Below are positions 1-11,290 of a DNA stretch of 56,321 bases, piece by piece. Under the pieces are notes generated by a model. It was not told the DNA's origin. It ran no database searches and was given only the letters and a program-made list of their open reading frames with translations. Position 1 is the first letter of the stretch; each line of letters begins with the position of its first letter. The translations under genes were made by a program, and so were the position numbers. The stretch comes from Zygnema cylindricum (taxonomy: Eukaryota; Streptophyta; Zygnematophyceae; Zygnematales; Zygnemataceae), in NCBI GenBank assembly GCA_037447655.1, contig JBBHKE010001200.1, positions 1 through 56,321 on the forward strand. Direction: 5' to 3'.

Positions 1-115
1 TTACAGGAAACATTTTGGGTAGGGAAAACATTTGGGTTACGGAAAACATTTAGGTCATGGAAAACATTTGGGTCACGGAAAACATTTGGGTCAAGTTGAA
101 ACATTTGAGTTGTTG
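1..115. repeat. 18-bp minisatellite
   Basis: About six imperfect copies of a unit close to ACGGAAAACATTTGGGTC run from the window edge to about 115. The array probably continues to the left. No coding role is visible. Confidence 0.85.
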
Positions 116-1335
116 TTGGACAGAATGGTCAACTTTTTAGTAAATGTGTCTCAAAAATCGTTTCGATTCCATTAGAAGTCCCACATAGGTAAGCTTAAGG
201 GACCGTTCCCAGTGTACCGACGGAAATAATTTGTACGTAAGTGACTATTATTCGTTTCGGAAGTCAAAAGGTCAAAAAGGTTGTAAGAGAGGTTGTAAGA
301 AAGGTTGTAAGAAAGTGTTTGTTTTATAGTTTTTTCCGTTTTTTTTTCTATTTATGTTTTTTTTTTGTATGGCAGTTACCGGTCGGGCTACGGTCTCATA
401 AAGGACGAGGGCAGTCTAGTTCTCACGTGGGAAGACAAGCCCCTATTGGTCATGACTTCCTGGGAACCCACAAGCGCCTCTTTTTGATTAGAGATAAACC
501 TCGTAACTTCCCCGATATCTTTCGTCCTTTTCTCATTTGGTTCCGCTGTTTTTTCGGCTTTTTTCTTTTTTTTTTTCTGCTTTTTCTCATTTTTTTTTTT
601 TTTTTTTTGTTGTTGTTTGTTTGTTCGACTCTTGTTTTTTTTTCTCAAGAAAGTGACAAATGGTTCGTGGTCTGAGATGTTTTTTTTTTTTTTTTTCTTT
701 TTTCTCTTTTCTTTTTGGCGAAGTTTTAGGTTTTCAGGATTTTTGTGCATTTTGTAAAATATTGTTTCTATAGTGTAGTGAGGGGTAATGTACTTCTCAA
801 GACTTGATAGGGGGGGAGGGAGGAGGAGAGAGAGGGGGAAGAGAGGAGGAGAGAGAGGGGGAAGAGAGGGGAAGCGAGGGTGATGGTAAAGTGGGGGAGA
901 GTCAAGTGGGGTAAAGTGGGGGAGAGTCAAGTGGGGAGGAGAGAGGAGGAGAGAGAGGTAGAGTAAGATATTATGTGTAGAGTATCGACAGCTCTAAGAG
1001 TTAATTAGCGAAAAAATCTCCTCTTTTAGCACTTTCGGAAAGATTTTTTTTTCTTCGTTTGTTTTTTTTTGGGTCCGTATAAATCATTCTTTTCTATGCC
1101 CTGTCTCTCCTTTTTTTTTTTTTTGGCATGTGGTTTTTTTTTTTTTTTCATGTTTTTTTTTTTTTCCCATTTTCCCTTCCCTTCCCTCCCTTCCCTCCCT
1201 TCCTCCCTCCTCTCCCCGCCTTTGGTTTCTCTCTCCGGTTTAACTGTGTTTCCGTGTTTTTATTCTGTTAGTTGTAGTTTCCATAATATCTATTTTCTCC
1301 GTTATTTGTGATGATGGAAAATTCGAGAATCCGCG
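116..1335. other. Gene-free low-complexity stretch
   Basis: This holds poly(T) runs (about 340-720 and 1040-1165) and GA-rich purine tracts (about 810-960). The open frames crossing it consist of Phe/Leu runs or Lys runs produced by the homopolymers. I see no gene, no splice structure and no transposon ends. Confidence 0.7.
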
Positions 1336-1575
1336 TAACGAGTGACAAGAGTGACGAGAGTGCAAGAGTGACGAGAGTGACAATAGCGACAAGAGCGACG
1401 AGACTGACAAGAGTGACGAGATTGTCGAGAGTGACGGGAGTGACAAGAGGGATGAGAGTGATGGGAGTGACGAGAGTGACAAGAGTGACAAGGGTGATGA
1501 GAGTGACGAGGGACAAGAGTGAAAAGAGTGACATGAGTGACAAGCGTGACAAGAGTGACGAGAGTGCGTGGCTTA
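1336..1575. repeat. 9-bp minisatellite, GAGTGACRA unit
   Basis: About 26 copies of a 9-bp unit (GAGTGACAA or GAGTGACGA, with rarer variants) lie head to tail. Because 9 is a multiple of 3, the array stays open in several frames on both strands and yields Thr/Arg/Val or Leu/Ser/Thr repeats. These are by-products of the repeat and not a gene. Confidence 0.9.
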
Positions 1576-1992
1576 AGTTAAGAGACTGGTGAAATGGTAA
1601 AAGATTTTTGTCCACTTTAGGGACAGTTGGCACTAGAATTCGGGCGGCGCGGCAATCCCAACTTGTAAAGCATGTCATTGGTCGAGGGAATCATTCCCAC
1701 CTTTGAAGTCAGACCAAGACCTCCGTCCGAGATTGGAAAATATCTAAATTGTTTGGAGACCAAGTATCCTTATTTAATCAATTTCCCACACTGAACTTGG
1801 CTGTGTAATACTGTGGAAAATGACAGTGACGCTCTTTAAGAGTTTGTAGGAATGAAGGTGTGAGGGATGAAGCATGAAACACTGTACGGAGTAAAAAGTC
1901 ACACGGAAAACAGTGTGTATACCTTGTTACATATGCAGACGGTTTTACAGAATGATGGAATGTTTACGGGGCCGACTTTATTAAAAGGCGCA
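1576..1992. other. Unassigned spacer
   Basis: I see no convincing gene, repeat or element end between the 9-bp minisatellite and the LINE 3' end. Confidence 0.5.
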
Positions 1993-3137
1993 ATGGTAAA
2001 CCATCTGAACCCATGGGAGCAAAAAGAAGGAGCATTGCTAAAACTGGAAAACCAAATGACGGGGGAATAAACAAAAAGGAAAATCAAGGCAAAAACAATG
2101 AAAATACGAAAGGATGGTAGGAAAATCGGAAACACCCAAAATAAAAAAACAATCTAAACCCAACAGACAAAACATCAAAGGAAAAGTCCAACATGTATCA
2201 AAAAATAAAAACCCCAACTAAAAATCTACGTAAAGCAACCACGTAAGTCCCCGAATCCCGGAGGAGCACGAGAAGGGAGTTCCAAAACACGTCGTCGATC
2301 CATAATTGCAATAGACGATCGAAGTAAGATAGAAGCATGCACTCGTTGTAGGGCCACGGAAAAACGTTGCCGATAAAAAGAAGTAAGCACTGAAACACCA
2401 GGTCCCTGCCGCTCGACGAACGCCGACCACAATCACGGAAAAAATCGTCTAGAGCCACACCCAAACAACCAAATATCTCGACCGCCATCAGAATGAAGCC
2501 ATCCATAGCATCCCGACGGGCATAATCACGCTCCTTCCTCTTAGCCGCATCACGGGCGGCCACCCCCACATGCCAAGCCGCTTGGGTGACGACTTTATTT
2601 GAGGTAGGGTTCGCCGAAACAACATCACCAAATGTACGACGAGCACAATCAAGTAATACAAGGTCAATCCGACGCGAAAGAATAATGTGAGAGACCTCCC
2701 AACGAACAGAAAATCCCCCCTCAGAAAGCAATAGTAGCGATGGTGTTTTGAATCGTGTCGTGCGCGTGAATCAACTCGCCCCCGTGGGAGCAACGAAGCA
2801 AATGGACCCTGTCGGGCTCGAGAACGTGGCCACATGAGCAAACAAGAGAGCCTAACAAAGGTGGGTGAGGGAGGCCAAGCCGGAACCTGAGGGCCGTGGT
2901 GAACTAAGCCGGGGTGAAACGAAGGGTGGATAAGATAGGGACAGCTAATAGCCAAGCTCCAAAGCCAGGTCCGCCACAAGAGAGAAAGTGTGCACACGAA
3001 GAATCGGAAGGAAGTGCCTCGAGAAGCTGGGATTTAATAGCAGCGACAACCCGATCAGAAATGGATTCCTGAACACACGCAATTGATGTCGAAACAAGAG
3101 GAAAAAAAAAACAAAGGCGGAAAGGAATAACGAACAC
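1993..3137 (-). pseudogene. 5'-truncated LINE: pol C terminus and 3'UTR
   Basis: Read on the minus strand, about 3137-2220 encodes the last third of a non-LTR retrotransposon polyprotein, broken by frameshifts. In order I see a segment with ISDRVVAAIK and LPSDSS (about 3090-3000), the HLLxCxHGG-like zinc-knuckle region, a nuclease-like block with RRIDLVL followed by GDVV and a later KRKERDY, and a terminal block with FYRQRFSVALQR. The 3'UTR runs to about 1993. The same order is present at 42.4-41.0 kb, which confirms the family. It is a dead 5'-truncated copy. No target duplication was found. Confidence 0.85.
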
Positions 3138-3244
3138 AGAACCAATATCAAACTAACATTAACAATATTAAATGTTTCCGTTCGTACAGTAATTTCATAA
3201 GCAGTCATTTTAGGGTTTGAAGAGTTTTTGAAGGTTTTTTAGAA
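3138..3244. other. Spacer upstream of LINE fragment
   Basis: AT-rich sequence that may contain a little more decayed LINE coding sequence. Nothing firm can be said. Confidence 0.3.
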
Positions 3245-3247
3245 TAA

Positions 3248-3516
3248 GGGCGGACTTCCATTAGGCGTTTCAGTAATTGTTCGGATGCCTTTACCGAAGG
3301 GCTTGCCTTCCGTTAGATCGCGTGCCTTCCAAATGGTGGCGTCAATAAAGCACTTTTTTTTTGTAAATGGCATCCGACGGTCAGCATTTATGCCTACAAC
3401 CTTGGAGATTTTTCTGTAAAGATGTTTTCATTGAGAAAAAAAAATGTTATTAACCTGTACGAAACAGTACGGCCCTTAGTAAACAACCCCACTTTTTCAC
3501 TAATGGAAGTTCACCC
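3248..3516. mobile_element. MITE, PIF/Harbinger-like (TAA duplication)
   Basis: The left end GGGCGGACTTCCATTAG is the inverted match, with two mismatches, of the right end CTAATGGAAGTTCACCC. TAA lies directly outside each end (3245-3247 and 3517-3519). A 3-bp TWA duplication with GGG-starting inverted repeats is typical of Tourist-like MITEs. There is no open frame. The superfamily assignment is inference from the ends only. Confidence 0.65.
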
Positions 3517-3519
3517 TAA

Positions 3520-4159
3520 GATATCGGAAACATATTCGTCAGATGGAATCCCGTGAAAATCATATAAAATAATAAAGTACATTGTGAATTTAGTAAGGCG
3601 TGAAATAAACATGTACCGATATGCACATTTTTCTGTCAAAAACGAGGATAAATAGAGGCCAATGGCATCCGTACAACCGTACAAGATCAGAAAGATTTTG
3701 GCATCTATATTTTGGTTAAACCCATGTAGTGCTTTCATCAACCATAAAAAACAATATCGTATCAGGAAGAAGATTTTGTACCAATCGCAAAATTGCCTTT
3801 ATGACGAAAAGATAGAGAATCCGATGTCGACACGTGTAGAGAAATCAAAGTGATATCCAATCTACACATTCTGGGTGGGGCTCCGTCAGGCAAAATGTGG
3901 GGTTGTTTACCGGAAAACTTACATTTTCGTACTAGGCCGCACAACTTTTTTTTTTTTTTTTTTTACATCTTTAACTGGAGATTCGGCCAAATTCTCCAAA
4001 CTTTTGGGCAAAAATTTCGACTGTCCGATTTTGAGTTTTCGAAGCAAACACTCTTTCTGTCCGTGTGTAGACAGTCTCCTCAACTGTGCAGTGTCCCTAA
4101 GAGGAGACGGGAGGAGACTTGCCTCACATTGGACATGTATATTGGTACACTTTTGGAAA
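3520..4159. other. Gene-free spacer
   Basis: AT-rich sequence with a poly(T) run at about 3946-3964. I see no gene or clear element ends. Confidence 0.5.
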
Positions 4160-4167
4160 CAAAAAGG

Positions 4168-4541
4168 TAATGCTGGGTATCGAGGGCCCCTTGCCGATAT
4201 TCAATATGTATCAAAATTTGGGTATCCGATAATAGATATATCGCTTCGATAAATTGAAGAGCTTAATATCGCGATTTTTCTGCGATATATTTCAATCGCG
4301 ATCTATCGAAGTGACGCTTCGTCAATTTATTTTTCCAACCCCTCCTATGGCGCGCCTCATGGCTCAAATTTTCCGATTGATTTTCCGTACTGGATCTGCA
4401 CGGACACCCACCTTTTACCAAATATATCGCGATATAATATGTTGGTCCCAGTACGATATATCGAGGCATCAGACTGATCGATAATCGATATATCGATTAT
4501 CAAACTTTTCGCGATATGATTTTACCCGATACTTCACATTA
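4168..4541. mobile_element. hAT-type MITE, TAGTGTTGGG family, copy 1
   Basis: The ends are TAATGCTGGGTATC and an inverted relative ending CACATTA. A perfect 8-bp duplication CAAAAAGG flanks the element (4160-4167 and 4542-4549), which marks the hAT superfamily. The interior is rich in TATCGATA-like palindromic words and is non-coding. Related copies are at 9740-10105, 14034-14088 (fragment) and 39897-40736. Confidence 0.85.
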
Positions 4542-4559
4542 CAAAAAGGTAAAATCCAC

Positions 4560-5322
4560 CGTGGAAGAGCGATGACGACGTCACAATTGGCAAAAGCCAT
4601 GTGCCTTCGTACAGGGCGGATTTGAAAGCGACGACAAAATCGTTGCGGGACGATATCTCTCTGACGTGTTGTCTTTTCCTGGGAGGACGTTAGGTGATGT
4701 CGTATTCACAGATCCGATTGGGACCCACGTTTCTTCTCGCGCGGAAATACATACAGGCGTGGCGGCTCGGGACGCAACAACTTCGAAGGAAAATGATTAG
4801 GCTCAGCGAGACCCGACGGACCAATTTGTGCCATTTGCCACAACAAATTTTGGTACTTTTGACAAGTCTTTTGATGATTTCATTTGTAACTGTGCAAAGA
4901 AATATTGCACATACTTGAAACTTGGGTCTCGAGAGCCCTCCCCCAAGCCTTCTTGTTGCGTTTCACCGTCAACGAGTAACAGTAACTCTTCAACGAGCGC
5001 AAGCCGCGACCCTTCTACGACGGAGCATGGTGGCGGATGACAGGCGTGGCCTCCCAGATCTTCCACCAAGGGATCCAATCCACATCCACGATCTTCACGG
5101 GTGTGGAGTTTAGTTTGTTAGGGACGTGTAATCAATTTATATAGTGTCATCTTTAGTAACTTTGCTTGGTTTTGGCAGTTATCCAAGTTAGACTTGGTGT
5201 CTTCACATATTTTCTTTCCCCTGGTTTCCTTATGCTATTTCTTAGCATTTAACGTTTTTTCCCCTTTTTTGAAACCCTTTGTACCTTGATGGTTTTCTCC
5301 ATTGCACTTTTTGAAATAAAAG
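4560..5322 (+). pseudogene. LINE 3' fragment, plus strand
   Basis: In one frame I can follow GDVVFTDP, VAARDA, QFVPFA and SFDDF, and after a frame change FHRQRVTVTLQRAQA and a terminal HIHDLHGCG ending near 5113. This is the C-terminal nuclease-like part of the LINE family also present at 2-3 kb and 41-42 kb. In-frame stops (for example near 4795) and frameshifts make it a pseudogene. The 3'UTR continues to about 5322, where a TGATGGTTTTCTCCATTG-like tail matches the tails of the other copies. It begins just beyond the target duplication of the MITE at 4168-4541. Confidence 0.8.
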
Positions 5323-5358
5323 ACATACATATTCGTGGAAAGGACTTTGCGGTTAAAA

Positions 5359-5794
5359 CCAAAAGTAGGCGTTTCTATTGTAGGCTTTTTGTAGGCGCCT
5401 TTATCGTAATGTTATGGGCTTTTCATGTGATCTTCTTAAACCGCTACTTTGATCAGCGACTGTCTGATCGTCCAAATCTGACGATAGTTTTATCTTAAGT
5501 TGTGTTATGGGCTTTTCATGTGATCTTCTTATATCGCTACTTTGATTAGCGACCGTCCGATCGTCCAAATCTGACGATTTAAATAAAAAATACCTCAAAA
5601 CTCGTAGAAAAATAATTTTCTGTCCGAATGTATTTCCAAATTTAGACATGACGTTTAATTCTCTATCGATCAACCCTACTACTATTTTTTTTTCATTTTG
5701 CGACCAATACAATATGGGTCTTAAGGTCATATTGTATGTTTTGCGTACAATAGGCATATTGTATGGGCCTACTTTCACCTACTTTTCAACTATG
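5359..5794. mobile_element. hAT-type MITE, CATAGTTCAAAAGTAGG family, copy 1
   Basis: The right end is CACCTACTTTTCAACTATG and the left end is eroded to CCAAAAGTAGGC. The flanks GGTTAAAA (5351-5358) and GTTTAAAA (5795-5802) are an 8-bp duplication with one mismatch. It carries an internal duplication of about 90 bp, with the GGGCTTTTCATGTGATC segment present at about 5415 and again at 5508. Better-preserved copies are at 13711, 14321 and 24592. Confidence 0.8.
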
Positions 5795-5803
5795 GTTTAA
5801 AAC

Positions 5804-8797
5804 CATAGTTATTCAAATCGCGCGATTTTTTCCTTTTTTCCGATTGAAACGTATAATTCGTGACTTTTGAAAAAATTGTAAAAAAACGTGTACTGTAAAC
5901 AGCAACTGAAAATTTACGTAAACCTGTAAACAAATTATTGTAACTCTACATTTTTTTACGGATATGTACGGAATAAAACGGGAAATATGCGTCGTACTTA
6001 TTGGTACTTTACTGAACAGGAATACCACGGAAGTTGTACGTTATATAATCGAAAATGTACAGACATTTTCGAAAATAGACATTGAACGTCACAATAATTT
6101 TGCGCGTTCAGTTTGAAATTTGTACGGGCGTCTTCTTCAATTTTTTTTGAAAGAAGACGCCATGGAACATTGAAAACGAAACCCCGAGAAAGGCGCTTCC
6201 CCGTATCCTACCCTCCTCTCTCCCAAGCTTTTTACTATCCTCGCCTCCAGACTTCGACAAAAGCAATCATGCCAAAAAATCGAGGAGAGGAGTGGGAGAA
6301 CGTGAAGCCGCAGACGGTGGGATTCTTCTGGCCAACCGATTATGTATCTGTATTTATTGCAACTTCGAATATAACGCCCAAGCGACGAGGATCAGAAATC
6401 ATCTCCTTGGAAACGTAAAAATACAGCAGCCTACACAATGTGCCTAGATGAGGTGAAGGAGTAGTTTAGTGCATCAGGAAACCCAAAAATTTGCAACTTC
6501 CTCTCAAAAACGTGTAATTTCTGACTTGGATGATCTCACCAGCAATTTTCCATCGATTCCTAGTCCCAAAGTAAGAGGGGTGCAGACTAGAATACAGAAT
6601 GCTTTTAATAGGTGTAATAAAAAAGAGGTCGATTTAGCATGGGCCACAGCTTTCTTCGCCAATGGATTGCCATTCCGACTTTTAGAGGATCCATATTTTA
6701 AGGCAACGATGAATAAGACCGGTGTTTTAGGAGGATCTTACAAGTTACCAATCCGTAGTGCAATGAGAAATCGTCTCCTGTTAGAGACGAAGGCGAAGGT
6801 GAAGAAAGATTTAGCAAGTTATGAGGAAACTATTTCTCTCAGGTGCCACGATCACGTCAGACGGGTGGACACCAACCGACGATAAACCTCTCCTAAATAT
6901 TTTAGCTGTCACCCCGAAAGGTGACATGTTTTTGGCTGCGGAAGACACCAGTGGGCATATTAAGGACGCCGACTTCATATGTCAGGTGTTGGAGAAATGA
7001 GTGTTTGCTATAGAGGTGGAGAATGTGGTGCAGATTATTACCGATTTTGCCCCAGTGAACAAGGCTACAACATCGTTGCTCGCGATAAAGTACCTTTTTA
7101 TCACGTGGACGCCATGCGCTGCGCACATTCTCGACCTGCTGTTGGAAGATTAGAGTAGGTTGTCATTTATGTCCAAACCTATCTGAGAGGCGAAAGAAAT
7201 TATAAAATAATTCAGTAATCATAGCATGAGTGTAGCCACATTCAATCGAATTTCTGAACTTCGGCTTCTAAAACGTGGAGAGACTAGGTTTGCTACTAAT
7301 TTTATCATGCTCCAAGATGTGAAAGAGAGTTGGAGCGTTTAATGTTTGATAACAAATTCAAAGAATGGGTGGGGAAACCTATGTACAGGATAGAGGGGGC
7401 TAAGGTTAGGGGCCACATTTTAAGCACGGAGTTTTGGGTAAAAGTTAGTGAATTCGTGTCAATTTCAAAACCGGTGGTAAGGTTGATGAGGGAATGCGAC
7501 AAAGGTGGCCCGAATGTAGGGAAGGTTTACCACGGTTTTTACGCGATTGGACAGTTCGTTGACAATTTACCTTGCGCTAGAGGAGGTAATATTCAGGAGG
7601 GCATGCAAACTTTGGAAGAGTTGAAGACTCCTTGGGTGGCGAGGTGGAAGATGGCCTCCAGCCCGATTTCTTTTGCCGGTTTTGTACTGGATCCGGAGTA
7701 TGAGAATCTTGCATATGGACAACGTGCTAACTCGACAGTTATGGACGGTTTTGAGATAATGTTGGAGAGGATGCTTCCAAAAGTGGGGGAGATAGAAGAA
7801 GCCCACATGCAGTTATCAAAATATAGACTTTTTGAGGGAGTTTTTGGTAGGGAAATGACCTAATCTTGTGCAAAGAAAATGCCGGCGTGGAAGTGGTGGC
7901 AAGACTTTGGCCATGCCACTTCTATCTTGCAGAAGGTTGCAACAAAAATACTTGCGCAATACTCAACTGCAAGCTCCTGTGAGTGTAATTGGTCAACATA
8001 TGACCATATACACTCAAAAAAAAAAAAAAGATAAACGGCTAAAGGGGCTAATGATCTGGTATGGGTTTTCACTAATCTCAGACTGTTAAAGAAAACTAAG
8101 GATGTTACCTATGAAGAGAGCATGATGGCATGGGGAGAAGAGGAAGGGGAAGTAGGGGAAGAGGGTTCGGATGAAGACATCATGGACGTTGATGTAGGGG
8201 AAGAGGATCTAGAGTAGAGATAGACGAAAAAGATGTTTTTTTTTTTATTAATGTGATTGATATTTTTTAAATATCTTGTTTTTCTATGTTGTGCAAATTG
8301 TTGAATGTGAAAAATGTCATTTGTTCTTGGTCTGTTATTTTTTTTTTGAGTAATGCGCTGTCTGCGAGATAAAGAAAGAAGGCAGACAGAAGGCGGCCAT
8401 GTCTGTCTGTCAGATAAGCTCGGACAGACGAAATTTCATAAAATTCCCGGACAGACGAAATTTCATAAAATTTAACCTTTGCGGCATTCAAACCTGGGTA
8501 CGTCAAGTGCGTAGTGTACCATATGGTGAACGGCTGGTCTACCAGTTGGTAGAGACGATCAGATACCTGCTAAGAGTGTAATAATATTATAAAGAATTTA
8601 TTGTTTTACCGCTCATTTAAGGGGAAAAACTTGCAAATTGCGTTATATTTAATAGTTTTTTGTTTTTTTATGTACAGAATAGTACGGAAGGAAATTCATT
8701 AACGATTTTTTGTGATTTGATCAAAAGGTTCAATGCGTTTGTTACGTATAATTCGTCGGGTATGGTACGTTCGCACTAATCGCCGTGAACAACTATG
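5804..8797 (+). mobile_element. hAT DNA transposon, full length, inactive
   Basis: A 2,994-bp element starts with CATAGTTATTCAAATCGCG and ends with the inverted relative of CATAGTTGTTCACGGCG. A perfect 8-bp duplication TTTAAAAC lies outside (5796-5803 and 8798-8805). It contains a decayed hAT transposase reading left to right. The inverted repeats share only their first seven bases, CATAGTT, with the neighbouring MITE family, plus a weaker TTCA. The left target duplication overlaps that of the adjacent MITE by 7 bp, so one element inserted at the edge of the other. Confidence 0.85.
6269..8217 (+). pseudogene. hAT transposase pseudogene (BED finger, DUF659-like, dimerisation domain)
   Basis: The probable original start is ATG 6269. 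A BED-type finger remnant follows (CIYC, then H and C, about 6340-6450). After a frame change, 6469-6885 carries the block with FFANGLPFRLLEDPYF. The core continues with TSDGWT, AVTPKGDMFL and WTPCAAHILDLLLED (about 6850-7150). The middle segment at 7330-7863 is open for 177 codons, and the C-terminal dimerisation region (WWQDFG, SSCECNWS, THKK-like and LVWVFTNLRL motifs) ends at 8217. A TGA near 6998, stops around 6410-6460 and several frameshifts inactivate it. An acidic tail (EEEGEVGEEG) is retained. It is the only transposase remnant seen in the window that could once have mobilised the hAT-type MITEs. Confidence 0.88.
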
Positions 8798-8805
8798 TTT
8801 AAAAC

Positions 8806-9180
8806 ATAATGGCAAACGATAAAGTATAAATTTTCATTTTGACAATGATTTCAAAACGGTTGGTACAACGAAATGAAAAGAACGTACAAATTGTACATTC
8901 GCGTAGCGCTGCTATATATTATAATCTGCGTTCGTCCGTACATACGCCGTTCAGATTTTGTGCTTTTCGAATCTTTTAATATTCCTGACCGACTGAGCTG
9001 GAATCTACGTGGTTCCAATCGCAATCGAGCACATAAGCGATAAATGCATTGTTGGCACGACTTGATGGAGAAGTGATACAAATATTAGTATCGATTACTG
9101 GAAATGCCTGATGGACCACGACCTTTATTTTCCCAAACTAGTAAATCAACGCCCGTTACACGGGCATGAACTGTGTCAAC
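8806..9180. other. Gene-free spacer
   Basis: AT-rich sequence between the hAT element and the next MITE. No gene or element end was recognised. Confidence 0.5.
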
Positions 9181-9182
9181 TA

Positions 9183-9739
9183 CATCGCCAATCGCTATTA
9201 GCGTAGAAGTTTATTTAGCATATATGAATAATTACCGCTGCTTATGCTAATTAAGAATTTGAAAATCTTGAATAAAAAACATACATTCTAATTGTTTAAT
9301 AATTATAATTTGGGTCTTTGAAAAAAATAAATGTCGGTCGTAAAAATGCTTACACTAATATAGGTATTTGTACAAAATCTGACAAATCGTACACAAATCG
9401 TATGTTCACACAATCGAAACGTGGTTGCAGGACGAATATGTGCGAGCGTGATATTTGACAACCCGATTATATCCCTTTTTTAGAGCGCACATTCTCATGC
9501 GTCCGCGGTTACTACAACTCATTAGTTATACTTTTTCACTTAAAAAAATACAATTTTGTACGGTTTGACACTGTCCGTACACCACACTAATTAAATGATG
9601 AAGTAATTCCGTTTTGTATGGTACTAACAAATTAACCCTAAATGGAGTAAAGAAAAAAATAGAATGAACTACGCTAATGGAGAGAAAAAAAAAAGCGGGG
9701 TGGAATTAGCGTACACTATACTAATAGCGATTGGCGGTG
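9183..9739. mobile_element. TA-duplicating MITE (long form), copy I
   Basis: The left end CATCGCCAATCGCTATTAG and the inverted right end ending GGCGATTG-GCGGTG are matched, with TA outside each (9181-9182, 9740-9741). The 557-bp interior matches the copies at 11596 and 12141, including a block on a GTACGGTCTGACAC-like word. The TA duplication and roughly 20-bp inverted repeats fit Tc1/mariner-type MITEs. There is no coding capacity. Confidence 0.85.
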
Positions 9740-10105
9740 TAGTGTTGGGTATCAAGGACCTATTGCCGATATTCGATATATATCGCCTTTTAGGGATCCG
9801 ATAATCGATATATCGAATCCATGTACCTAGAAGCTAAATATCCGGATATTCACGCGATTTTTTTCTTTTCTTCCCGATTTTTTTCTCAACCCCTCCCCCC
9901 CACCACTGTGGCGCTCGCTCAATGGGGGGGAGGGGGGTCCGTACGATTTTTTGTCGATTTTCCGTACGATTTTTGTACTTCAGCTGTACGAACACCCATT
10001 TTTCGGGATGTACATCGCGATAATTTATGTTGGTCTCGGTACGATATATTGAGGATTCTGCTCGATCGATTATCGCGATATGAATTTACCCGATACCCAA
10101 CACTG
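9740..10105. mobile_element. hAT-type MITE, TAGTGTTGGG family, copy 2
   Basis: It begins TAGTGTTGGGTATC, abutting the preceding MITE directly and sharing its TA, and ends GATACCCAACACTG. The interior has the TATCGATATA-rich words of this family. No matching 8-bp duplication is visible, so one end has probably been rearranged. Confidence 0.75.
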
Positions 10106-10124
10106 CTGTCAAGTTTATCATGCC

Positions 10125-10320
10125 CGTACCCCGGACGTACGGCAACGTCACGTTGTGCAAGCAGTCCGGCGGTCTGTATCGTTGACGCATGGCAACGTCA
10201 CGTGACGGACGGCAACCTCAGTTGTGCTAGCGGTTCGGCGGTCTGTACCACTGACGCACGGCAGCGTAACGTTGTGCCAGCGGTAAGGCGGTCCGTACTG
10301 CGGACGATCGCACGAAAACG
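10125..10320. repeat. 51-bp minisatellite, left part
   Basis: About four units of roughly 51 bp, each built on a GTACGGCGGTCTGYACNNNGACG-like core. The array resumes at 10859 after an intervening MITE. GC content is clearly above the surroundings. Because 51 is divisible by 3, long open frames appear on both strands; I read them as artefacts. Confidence 0.8.
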
Positions 10321-10323
10321 TTA

Positions 10324-10856
10324 CACCGCGAATCGTTATTAGTGTCAAAGTTTAAATAGTGTTGAAGGTAATTTACTGTAATTGATGCTAATCAAGAATT
10401 TGTTTTTTTTTTAAAAGGTGTATTTTAATTTCGGCTTAATGCTAATTTGGGAACAAAAAAAAAATATTCTCCGTACGATTGTATACATTAACATATGTAT
10501 TCGTACAAAATATTAGAAATCGTACGCCGTCGTGAAATTTAATTTTCCGTACATGTCAGACTAATTTACTTGTCAGACTAATTCCGTTTTTTGAGTGCAC
10601 GTTCCTATGCTTGCGCATCTGATTTAAATCATTTTTTGTGAAATTTTCACTTTAAAAGGTACATTTATGTACGGTCTGACATCGACCGTACACCACACTA
10701 TTTAGATCTTATTGTACTTTCATTTTTTACGCTATTCAATACGGTACCTTAATTAACGTGAAGGAAAAAATAAAATCATGTATCCTATTTAGGAAAAAAA
10801 CTCAAAATTTCAGGAACCCAAATTAGATTTATATACTCTAATAACGATTCGCGGTG
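10324..10856. mobile_element. TA-duplicating MITE (long form), copy A
   Basis: The inverted repeats are CACCGCGAATCGTTATTAG and CTAATAACGATTCGCGGTG, with TA on both sides (10322-10323, 10857-10858). The 533-bp element sits inside the 51-bp minisatellite and so inserted after that array expanded. Confidence 0.9.
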
Positions 10857-10858
10857 TA

Positions 10859-11290
10859 CATTTTGCCAGCGGCACGGCGGCCTTCGACGGTTGGCAACCT
10901 TACATTGTGCCAACCCTACGCGGTCTACACAGCGACATTTGGCAATAATACATTACGCCATCAGTACGGCGGTCTGCACACGACGCACGTCAACGTTAAA
11001 TTACGCCATCCGTACGGCGTTCTGCACAGCGACGAACGGCAGCGTTAAATTACGCCATCCGTACGGCGGTTTGCACACCGACGGGTGGTAATGTTAGGTT
11101 TCGCCAACCGTATGGCGCTCTGCACACCGACGGTTGGCAATGTTAGAGTATGCCAACCGTACGGTGGTCTGCACACCGACAACTGGCAATGTAAGATTAT
11201 GCCATCCGTACGGCGGTACGGGCGGTACCATTACATTGTGCCAGCGGTGTGGCGGTCCGTACTGCGGACGGACGGAAAAAATCGATGACA
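10859..11290. repeat. 51-bp minisatellite, right part
   Basis: About eight imperfect units built on CCATCCGTACGGCGGTCTGC and a following CACCGACG word. It continues the array interrupted by the MITE at 10324-10856. Confidence 0.85.

Noticed and set aside
388-930. 180-codon minus-strand frame
   Set aside because: It consists of Lys runs from poly(T) and Pro/Ser runs from GA tracts. No domain or splice context.
1268-1678. Long frames over the 9-bp repeat on both strands
   Set aside because: A repeat unit divisible by three keeps all frames open. The translation is a simple repeat.
8500-8580. A second tRNA-like segment (ACCAGTTGGTAGAG)
   Set aside because: An A-box-like word is present, but no B box follows at the right distance on the same strand.
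10125-11290. CRISPR-like array
   Set aside because: Units are contiguous and imperfect, with no unique spacers between constant repeats. The genome is eukaryotic.
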